Source: Cyanobacteria bacterium K_DeepCast_35m_m2_023 (lineage in GTDB: Bacteria > Cyanobacteriota > Cyanobacteriia > PCC-6307 > Cyanobiaceae). From it: a DNA stretch of 12,090 bases. The notes below the pieces were generated by a model. It ran no database searches. It had not been told where the DNA came from and was given only the letters and a program-made list of their open reading frames with translations. The DNA lies in NCBI GenBank assembly GCA_016882345.1, contig VGQR01000031.1, positions 1 to 12,090 of the forward strand, read 5' to 3'. Positions 7,059 through 12,090 of the stretch are shown here, piece after piece; the stretch's first letter is position 1; each line of letters begins with the position of its first letter. The position numbers and the translations under genes are program-made.

Positions 7059-7841
7059 CTAGCGGAGCTGGGGCCAGTAGCTGGCCAACAGGTTGTTGAA
7101 CAGCACACACCAGCCGTCGGTGAGGCGCTCGGCCAGGGCTGAGCCGAGGGCGGCATTGGCTGCTGCCGGATCGCCTATCACCCCCGACTCGCTGAGGTCG
7201 CGGCTGAGCCAGGCGCTGGGAACCGCCCCTTCGAGACTCCAGCCCGCTGGCGGCTGACCACCCCGCTGGCCATCGGCGGCGGGGATGTCACCCACCCGGT
7301 CTGGCGCCAGGTGCAGCATCAGGCTGGTCTCGGCCAGTCCCGCGTGCAGGCCGTCGCTGCGCTCGGGTTCGGGAATCAGATCGGCGACCCCTGCAGGCCC
7401 GCTCCACAAAAAGCAGGGCAACACAGCGAGCTCGGGAGCTGCCGCGCGCAGCTGCCGGGCCGCCACCTGCAGCAGGGCGATCTGGCCGCCATGGCCGTTG
7501 AACAGCACCAGCCGCTCAAAGCCCGCTGCCGCCAATTGGCAGCCCACCGCCACCACCTGGCCGATCAGCAGCTCGGCCGGCAGCGAGAGGGTGCCGGCAA
7601 AACCCTGATGTTCGGGCGAAAAACCAAGGCTCTGCAGCGGCAAGCGCCAAATCGGCGCAGCCTCGGGCAGCCGCGCCAGCACCCGATCGAGAATGCGCTC
7701 AGCAAAGAAAGCATCGGTCCCCAGGGGCAGATGGGGCCCGTGCTGCTCGCAGGCTCCCCAGGGCCACACCACCGTGCTGCCGGGTCGGGCCGCCGCTGCC
7801 GCGACCGCGGTGCTGTGCAAGTCGCTGAAACGACGGGCCAT
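7059..7841 (-). CDS. Creatininase-family metallohydrolase
   Basis: 260-aa member of the creatininase/MftE/ArfB superfamily, binuclear-metal enzymes acting on amide or cyclic amide bonds. Ligand motifs are visible: WGACEQHGPHLPLGTD with Glu32, His34 and Asp43; FNGHGG with His117; and LHAGLAETS with Glu171. The length and motif order fit the family well. The specific substrate cannot be read from sequence: true creatininases, the mycofactocin peptidase MftE and the archaeal formamide hydrolase ArfB all share this fold. No mycofactocin genes are present here. The ATG at 7841 is 52 bp from the divergent S1-protein start, and the stop lies about 43 bp before ado on the same strand. The protein is Ala-rich and has no signal peptide, so it is probably cytoplasmic. 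Confidence 0.88.
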   Translation of the reverse strand: MARRFSDLHSTAVAAAAARPGSTVVWPWGACEQHGPHLPLGTDAFFAERILDRVLARLPEAAPIWRLPLQSLGFSPEHQGFAGTLSLPAELLIGQVVAVGCQLAAAGFERLVLFNGHGGQIALLQVAARQLRAAAPELAVLPCFLWSGPAGVADLIPEPERSDGLHAGLAETSLMLHLAPDRVGDIPAADGQRGGQPPAGWSLEGAVPSAWLSRDLSESGVIGDPAAANAALGSALAERLTDGWCVLFNNLLASYWPQLR

Positions 7842-7854
7842 CAGCTCCGGAATC

Positions 7855-7874
7855 GATCCCTACAGTGTGGGATC
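7855..7874. promoter_or_regulatory. Inverted repeat in divergent promoter region
   Basis: GATCCC (7855-7860) and GGGATC (7869-7874) flank an 8-bp spacer that contains a TACAGT box (7861-7866, 4 of 6 matches to a -10 box). The repeat occupies the middle of the 52-bp gap between the creatininase and S1-protein genes, where an operator for either gene would sit. Six-bp arms are not rare by chance. Confidence 0.25.
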
Positions 7875-7893
7875 CCAAGCTCGATCTGTGGCG

Positions 7894-9111
7894 ATGGCCG
7901 GAACCGGCAACCCTTCGTCTGCACCTGCGCCGCGCCGACCGCCCCAGGTGATGATGATCAAGAAGGATGCACCGGCTCCGGCTGCTGCAGAAGCCCCGGC
8001 ACAAGCCCCGGTCGCTCCTGCCCAGCCGCCATCGCAGCAGGCCCCTGCCCGCAGCGACGACGACCTGTTTGACATGGGAGCGATGGCCGGCCTGACCATG
8101 GCCGACCTGCTGGGTCCTGAAGACCGCAACCCACGGCGCCAGGGCGCCGGCAACCGCCCGCCCCAGTTGACCCGTGGCAGCGCCGGCAGCCCGGCCGCCC
8201 AGGTGGTCAAGCGCAGCGTTGACGACTTTGATTTTGACGAGGAGGCGTTCCTGGCCGCCCTCGATGAGAACGAACCGGTGGGAACGACCGGCGAGGTTGT
8301 CAAGGGCGTGGTGATCGGCGTCGAAAGCGATGGCGTCTACGTCGACATCGGCGGCAAGGCTCCGGGCTTCATGCCCAAAAAGGAAGCTGGTCTGGGGGTC
8401 ATCACCAACATCAAGGAACGCTTCCCCAAGGGCCTCGAGATCGAAGTGCTCGTCACCCGCGAGCAGAACGCCGACGGCATGGTGACGATCAGCGCCCGCG
8501 CCCTGGCCCTGCGCCAGAGCTGGGACAAGGTGGTCGCCCTGGCCAAGGAGGGCAAGGTCATCCAGGTCAAGATCAATGGCTTCAACCGTGGGGGGGTCAC
8601 CTGCGACCTCGAGGGACTGCGCGCCTTCATCCCCCGCTCCCAGCTGCAGGAGGGTGAGCAGCACGAAGCTCTGGTGGGCAAAACCCTGGGGGTGACCTTC
8701 ATCGAGGTCAACCCGGAGACCCGCAAGCTGGTGCTGTCCGAAAAAAAGGCCACCACGGCTGCCCGCTTCGCCGAACTCGAAGTGGGTCAACTGGTCGAAG
8801 GCACGGTGGCCTCGATCAAGCCCTATGGCTATTTCATCGATCTGGGCGGCATCAGCGGCCTGTTGCACCAAAGCAGCGTCAGCGGTGGACAGCTGCGTGA
8901 CCTGCGCGAAGTGTTCAATCCAGGGGAACGGGTGCGTGCCCTGGTCACCGACCTGGACCCTGCACAGGGTCGCATCGCCCTCAATACAGCCCTGCTCGAA
9001 GGCCAACCGGGCGAAATCCTGATTGACAAAGAGAAGCTGCAGGCCGAAGCCGAAGATCGAGCCAACAAGGCTCGCTCGCTGCTGCGCCAACAGGAACAGG
9101 CCGCGGGATGA
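7894..9111 (+). CDS. rps1b: S1-domain RNA-binding protein (30S ribosomal protein S1 homologue, Rps1b/Nbp1-like)
   Basis: 405-aa protein with three OB-fold S1 repeats at about residues 131-202, 219-284 and 296-367. This is the short, three-domain architecture of cyanobacterial and plastid S1, not the six-domain E. coli form. Family members bind mRNA and can recruit it to the 30S subunit. The first ~110 residues are unusual: a Pro/Ala/Gln-rich low-complexity stretch (25-55), a short LTMADLL helix (67-73) and an acidic patch DDFDFDEEAF (110-119). The tail is a charged helix (375-402). The ATG at 7894 is preferred; a GTG 6 nt upstream is in frame. The stop codon overlaps the start of the Tab2 homologue, which indicates translational coupling. 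Cyanobacteria carry several S1 paralogues. I assign this one to the Rps1b/Nbp1 group from its long N-terminus and its neighbours, with moderate certainty. Confidence 0.9.
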   Translation: MAGTGNPSSAPAPRRPPQVMMIKKDAPAPAAAEAPAQAPVAPAQPPSQQAPARSDDDLFDMGAMAGLTMADLLGPEDRNPRRQGAGNRPPQLTRGSAGSPAAQVVKRSVDDFDFDEEAFLAALDENEPVGTTGEVVKGVVIGVESDGVYVDIGGKAPGFMPKKEAGLGVITNIKERFPKGLEIEVLVTREQNADGMVTISARALALRQSWDKVVALAKEGKVIQVKINGFNRGGVTCDLEGLRAFIPRSQLQEGEQHEALVGKTLGVTFIEVNPETRKLVLSEKKATTAARFAELEVGQLVEGTVASIKPYGYFIDLGGISGLLHQSSVSGGQLRDLREVFNPGERVRALVTDLDPAQGRIALNTALLEGQPGEILIDKEKLQAEAEDRANKARSLLRQQEQAAG

Positions 9112-10016
9112 GCCGCCAGACCTCGCTCACCGGCCCTGCCTCTGTGGCGGCCGATGCTCCCGACTGGGAACTCGACTATTACTCGCGGCCGATCCTCGAG
9201 GCCGATGGCAAGAAGCGCTGGGAAGTGCTGATCTGCAGCACCCCGGCCCCCGGCGATCCGCAATCGCGGTTTCGCTGGGTGCGCAGCTGTCCCGCCAGCC
9301 GCGTCAACTCGATCTGGTTGCGCGAAGCCCTTGAAGCCGCCATGGCCGAGGCCGAAACCCTGGGACTGGGCCGACCGCGACGCCTGCGCTGCTGGCGCGC
9401 CGCCATGCGCACAATGGTCCAACGGGCCGCAGAAGGGCTGGGGATGGAACTGGTCCCCAGCCGCCGCTGCTACAGCCTGGTGAGCTGGCTGGCGCAGCGC
9501 GAGCGCGAGGTCTATCCCCAGGAGCCGGGCTATCTGGCCGGTCCCCTGGCTCCGCCGCCTGAAGCGATCAAAACGGTGGCGCTGCCGCTGCCGGAGACCG
9601 CCCGGGGCCAGAGCTGGGCCTGGGCCCGCCTGCAGGCGGGCGATCTGGCCGGCGCCCGCGACTGGGATGTGGATTTTTCCGGTCTGATCCCCCTGCCCGA
9701 GGGACTCGATCCGACCGCGACGGTGCCTGGCATCCGTCTGTTCGGCGGGGCCAGGGCCCTGGCGATCGCGGGCTGGCTGGCTGGTCTCGAACCTGTGCGG
9801 CTCGAGGTCAGCGGCCGTCAGCTGGTGCTCGAAGCCGCGCTCGAAGACCGCTGGTTGTTGAGCGATCTCGAGCCCAACGACAGCGATCTTGCCGCTGCAG
9901 CCCTGGTCGAAGTGCGCCAGCAGGCTGCAGGGCTGCAATTCATTGCCGTTCAGGCCAGCCCCGAGGACCAGCGATTCAGCGGCTTCTGGATGCTGCGCGA
10001 CCTGCCCGACAGCTGA
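9108..10016 (+). CDS. Tab2/Atab2-family RNA-binding protein
   Basis: 302-aa homologue of the Tab2/Atab2 family (formerly DUF1092). In Chlamydomonas, Tab2 binds the psaB 5' leader and is needed for its translation; the Arabidopsis homologue supports photosystem I and II protein synthesis. Recognisable features are the N-terminal WELDYYSRPI and KKRWEVLICS segments (20-45), an Arg-rich stretch RPRRLRCWRAAMRTM (89-103), SRRCYSLVSWLAQRE (118-132), and the end FSGFWMLRDLP, close to the aromatic FWLLRD-type ending of the family. The ATG at 9108 overlaps the stop of the S1 gene in an ATGA, so ribosomes finishing the S1 protein can restart here. The role in this organism is inferred from plant and algal relatives; a direct cyanobacterial target is not shown by the sequence. 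Confidence 0.9.
   Translation: MSRQTSLTGPASVAADAPDWELDYYSRPILEADGKKRWEVLICSTPAPGDPQSRFRWVRSCPASRVNSIWLREALEAAMAEAETLGLGRPRRLRCWRAAMRTMVQRAAEGLGMELVPSRRCYSLVSWLAQREREVYPQEPGYLAGPLAPPPEAIKTVALPLPETARGQSWAWARLQAGDLAGARDWDVDFSGLIPLPEGLDPTATVPGIRLFGGARALAIAGWLAGLEPVRLEVSGRQLVLEAALEDRWLLSDLEPNDSDLAAAALVEVRQQAAGLQFIAVQASPEDQRFSGFWMLRDLPDS
9762..9769. repeat. HIP1 octamer GCGATCGC
   Basis: Third copy of HIP1, inside the Tab2-family gene. Three copies in 12 kb is above the roughly 0.4 I estimate by hand from base composition. Confidence 0.7.
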
Positions 10017-10026
10017 GCCAACCCCC

Positions 10027-10836
10027 GTGGCCGAAGCCGTTGATGCCCCGTTTGACCGGCCCGATGCGGGCTTCAATGACCTGGCGGGCTGGAGCTGGAT
10101 CGGCTGTTACGGCGGCTATTACCTGTATGCCGAGCTGCTGGCTGGGTTCGAACACGGCTTTTTCACCCGCCAATGGCAGGGGCGCGGGCCCGACGTGCTG
10201 GCGGGCTATGTGAGCGCCGGCGTCAGCGTGCATCGCCCCCAGCAGGTGCACAGCGCCACAGTGCTGAGCGCCAGCTGCGCCCAGGGCGAGCCCTGGCCCG
10301 AAGCCGACGGCCTGGTGAGCGACGCAGGCGGCCAGAGCCTCTGGGTCTGCGGTGCCGATTGCACGCCGGTGTTGGTGGCCGATCCCAGCAGCGGCCGGGT
10401 GGCCGCCTGCCATGCTGGCTGGCGCGGCGTTGCCGGCGGAATCCTGCAGCAGGCCATCGGCCAACTCGAAGCCCGGGGTTGCCGACGGCAGGATCTGCTG
10501 GTGGCCTTGGGCCCAGCGATCTCAGGGGACAAGTACCAAGTCGATGGCGAGGTGGTTGCAGCCATGGCCCGCTCGCTAGAGGCTGGCCTGGGATCAGAAG
10601 CCCGGGCTCTGGACGCCCTGCTCAGCAGCCGCGCCGTGAGACCTGAGCCCGAAGCCGAGCGCTGGCGACTCGACATCCGCCAGGTCGCGGCGCTGCAACT
10701 GCAGCAGCTTGGTATCGAATCGATACAACAAGCGATTTGCCCGCTCTGCACCTTTGACGAGCCACTGTTGTTTCATTCGTGGCGGCGCGATCAGGTCAAA
10801 GCCGTGCAATGGAGCGGTATCGTGGCGCAGGCCTAA
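10027..10836 (+). CDS. pgeF: Peptidoglycan editing factor / polyphenol-oxidase-family protein (YfiH type)
   Basis: Member of the PgeF/YfiH/LACC1 family, zinc-dependent enzymes reported to act as purine nucleoside phosphorylases or deaminases. In E. coli the protein helps keep abnormal peptidoglycan precursors in check. From the GTG at 10027 it is 269 aa. The metal ligands are clear: His75 (QQVHS), Cys112 (GADCTPVLVADP) and His129 (CHAGWRG), with spacings almost identical to the E. coli protein. GPAISGDKYQVD and CPLCTFDEPLLFHSWRRD complete the family pattern. No ATG lies between the Tab2-family stop and the conserved region. The upstream open frame to 9889 overlaps the Tab2-family gene and is not supported, so GTG is the best start. 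The gene begins 10 bp after its upstream neighbour and probably belongs to the same transcript. Confidence 0.93.
   Translation: MAEAVDAPFDRPDAGFNDLAGWSWIGCYGGYYLYAELLAGFEHGFFTRQWQGRGPDVLAGYVSAGVSVHRPQQVHSATVLSASCAQGEPWPEADGLVSDAGGQSLWVCGADCTPVLVADPSSGRVAACHAGWRGVAGGILQQAIGQLEARGCRRQDLLVALGPAISGDKYQVDGEVVAAMARSLEAGLGSEARALDALLSSRAVRPEPEAERWRLDIRQVAALQLQQLGIESIQQAICPLCTFDEPLLFHSWRRDQVKAVQWSGIVAQA
10712..10726. repeat. 15-bp near-perfect palindrome inside pgeF
   Basis: GTATCGA-A-TCGATAC has 7-bp arms around a single central A, located about 190 bp before the cyAbrB start. It is AT-rich for the region and uses an ATA isoleucine codon, unusual in this GC-rich setting. It could be a protein-binding site within coding DNA, or chance. 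Confidence 0.3.
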
Positions 10837-10862
10837 GCCATCGCACATTTTGTGAATTAGGC
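10831..10862. promoter_or_regulatory. Two-tier inverted repeat between pgeF and the cyAbrB gene
   Basis: Outer arms GCCTAA (10831-10836, including the pgeF stop codon) and TTAGGC (10857-10862) enclose an inner CACA-TTT-TGTG hairpin (10844-10854). No T-run follows on the plus strand, so it is a poor intrinsic terminator. It ends 2 bp before the -35 box of the cyAbrB promoter, which makes an operator role possible; it may also limit read-through from pgeF. Confidence 0.35.
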
Positions 10863-10864
10863 GC

Positions 10865-10893
10865 TTGCCGACCCCCCGCCCTGGGTGGATAAT
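10865..10893 (+). promoter_or_regulatory. Sigma70-type promoter for the cyAbrB gene
   Basis: TTGCCG (10865-10870) and GATAAT (10888-10893) are separated by exactly 17 bp. The -35 box matches 4 of 6 and the -10 box 5 of 6 consensus positions. Transcription would begin near 10900, giving a leader of about 17 nt. This is the most convincing promoter in the window. Confidence 0.6.
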
Positions 10894-10916
10894 GCAGAAG
10901 CCGCATACCGAATTCC

Positions 10917-11279
10917 ATGCTCACCGGTGCCGACCTGCTGGCTAAAGTCAAAGAACTGGGCGATGTCAGCAAGTCTGATCTCGTACGAGCCTGCGGCTAC
11001 GTCCACCAAAAGAAAGACGGCAGCGAGCGACTAAATTTTACGGCCTTCTACGAAGCCCTGCTCAATGCCAAAGGTCTCGACCTGGGCTCCAATCCTGCCG
11101 GCCGCAAGGGTGGCCGCAAACTGAGCTTCAACACGAAAATCCAGTTCAACGGCAATTTGATGGTGGGCAAGGCTTATACCGCCATGCTTGACCTCAAGCC
11201 AGGCGACGAGTTTGAAATCAAACTGGGTCGCAAAATGATTCGCCTGATTCCCCTGGGCGCCGAAGACGACGAAGAGTGA
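10917..11279 (+). CDS. cyAbrB-family transcriptional regulator
   Basis: 120-aa DNA-binding protein of the cyanobacterial AbrB type, in which the AbrB swapped-hairpin fold is at the C-terminus (about 70-112, with GNLMVGKAYT and LKPGDEFEIKLGRKMI). In Bacillus AbrB it is at the N-terminus. The N-terminal part has TGADLLAKVKELGDVSKSDL and the ACGY motif (25-28) seen in cyanobacterial members, and RKGGRKLSF (63-71) is a basic stretch likely to touch DNA. The end is acidic (AEDDEE). In Synechocystis the paralogues cyAbrB1 and cyAbrB2 affect nitrogen and carbon metabolism and hydrogenase genes; I cannot assign this copy to one of them. It has its own promoter, an inverted repeat just upstream, and its TGA abuts the stop of the convergent dehydrogenase with no gap. 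Confidence 0.93.
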   Translation: MLTGADLLAKVKELGDVSKSDLVRACGYVHQKKDGSERLNFTAFYEALLNAKGLDLGSNPAGRKGGRKLSFNTKIQFNGNLMVGKAYTAMLDLKPGDEFEIKLGRKMIRLIPLGAEDDEE

Positions 11280-12090
11280 TCAGCCGACCCAAAACTGCTG
11301 GGCCACGGCTACTTTTTCGGCCACTTTGATCCCATCGATTGCCGCCGAAAGAATCCCGCCGGCATAGCCGGCACCCTCGCCTGCCGGGTACAAGCCTGGG
11401 GTGTTGACGCACTCCAGGGTTGTGGTGTCTCGTGGGATCCGCAAGGGCGCCGAGGTGCGCGTCTCGACGGCCGTCAGTCGGGCGCCGTCGCCGGCATAAC
11501 CGCTGATGCGCTGGCCAAAAGCGGGCAGGGCTTCGCGTAGGGCCGCCGTCACAAAGTCGGGCAGACAGGCCGCGAGATCACACTCGGCCACAGCCGGCTG
11601 ATAGCTGGCGACAACCGGCAGCTGCTGGGCGGGTCGACCAAGAAAGGCCGCCAAGCTCTGACTGGGGGCCGCATAGGAGCTCCCGGCCAGGGCAAAGGCA
11701 CGGCCTTCCCAGTGGCGCTGAAACGCCACCCCCGCCAGCGGATCACCGGCATGGCTGCCGTAGGGCTCCAGGTCCTCGAGGTTGATGTTCACCACCAGGC
11801 CGCTGTTGGCGTTGCGCTCATTGCGGCTGTGCTGACTCATGCCGTTGGTGACGACCCGCCCCGGTTCGGATGCGGCCCCCACCACCAGGCCCCCCGGGCA
11901 CATGCAGAAGCTCCAGACCGAGCGACCCTCGAGCCCTGGTCCGCTGCAGTGATGCACCAGCTTGTACTCGGCGGCTCCCAAACGGGGATGACCAGCCGCC
12001 GCACCGAAGCGGGCCCGATCGATCAAGACCTGTGGGTGCTCGATGCGCACCCCAATGGCAAAGGGCTTGGCCTCGAGCGCCACGCCCTGG
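11280..12090 (-). CDS. FAD-dependent dehydrogenase (COG2509-like), C-terminal part
   Basis: The gene enters from beyond the window edge, so only about the last 269 residues are visible. The frame is open through 12090, and a GTG at 12083 is not the true start. The N-terminal FAD-binding Rossmann motif is outside the window. Visible signatures are KPFAIGVRIEHPQ near the start of the visible part, FCMCPGG with its paired cysteines, TNGMSQHSRNERNANSGL, and a C-terminal nucleotide-binding segment TPGLYPAGEGAGYAGGI, where a Gly-rich turn contacts FAD. These match the widespread uncharacterised flavoprotein dehydrogenase family COG2509. The physiological substrate is unknown. It is convergent with the cyAbrB gene, and the two stop codons touch. 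Confidence 0.82.
   Translation of the reverse strand, partial: QGVALEAKPFAIGVRIEHPQVLIDRARFGAAAGHPRLGAAEYKLVHHCSGPGLEGRSVWSFCMCPGGLVVGAASEPGRVVTNGMSQHSRNERNANSGLVVNINLEDLEPYGSHAGDPLAGVAFQRHWEGRAFALAGSSYAAPSQSLAAFLGRPAQQLPVVASYQPAVAECDLAACLPDFVTAALREALPAFGQRISGYAGDGARLTAVETRTSAPLRIPRDTTTLECVNTPGLYPAGEGAGYAGGILSAAIDGIKVAEKVAVAQQFWVG

Noticed and set aside
7699..9090. 463-aa open frame on the minus strand opposite the S1 gene
   Set aside because: Antisense to a clear three-S1-domain protein. Its composition mirrors the opposite strand, with His/Gln/Asp-rich runs and no recognisable domains.
8829..10076. 415-aa minus-strand open frame opposite the S1/Tab2 junction
   Set aside because: It spans two overlapping, strongly supported plus-strand genes and has no domain character.
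1..12090. Mobile elements, CRISPR arrays, tRNA or rRNA genes
   Set aside because: Looked for transposase-like proteins, regularly spaced repeats and cloverleaf-type or rRNA sequence; nothing convincing was seen, and gaps between genes are too short for most of these.

Overview
The window is GC-rich, densely coding DNA from a cyanobacterium, most likely a Cyanobium or marine-type Synechococcus relative. Four things point there. It carries the alkane pair ado and aar, which is known only from cyanobacteria. It has a Tab2/Atab2-family protein and a cyAbrB-type regulator, both typical of oxygenic phototrophs. The ADO and AAR sequences resemble picocyanobacterial ones. The HIP1 octamer GCGATCGC occurs three times. 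No mobile elements, CRISPR arrays, tRNAs or rRNAs were seen. This is ordinary core chromosome with several regulatory structures worth checking.

Layout. (1) 6-1265, minus: a site-2 protease (M50) with a CBS-like C-terminal region, divergent from (2) trpF (1347-2024, plus) and a short secreted coiled-coil protein of unknown function (2032-2559, plus). (3) 2624-7015, minus: a compact run read as ado, aar, accA, an SDR and folE. It links acyl-chain supply (AccA), acyl-ACP reduction (AAR) and aldehyde deformylation (ADO) with an uncharacterised SDR and the first enzyme of folate/pterin synthesis. A strong stem-loop lies between ado and aar. (4) 7059-7841, minus: a creatininase-family metallohydrolase just upstream of ado. 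(5) 7894-10836, plus: an S1-domain protein (Rps1b/Nbp1-like), a Tab2 homologue whose start codon overlaps the S1 stop, and pgeF, forming a likely operon. (6) 10917-11279, plus: a cyAbrB regulator with its own good sigma70-type promoter. (7) 11280-12090, minus: the C-terminal part of a COG2509-like FAD-dependent dehydrogenase. Its stop codon abuts that of the cyAbrB gene, and it runs off the window.

How the genes fit together. The minus-strand block plausibly produces malonyl-CoA and turns fatty acyl-ACP into aldehydes and then alkanes for thylakoid membranes. The plus-strand block is about translation: an S1 RNA-binding protein coupled to a factor whose plant and algal homologues govern photosystem I mRNA translation. 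The cyAbrB family is known elsewhere to tune carbon and nitrogen metabolism, but nothing here shows that it controls its neighbours. A codon-context preference (Leu and Val codons ending in C before GAN codons) runs through most of the genes and produces many CTCGAG hexamers.
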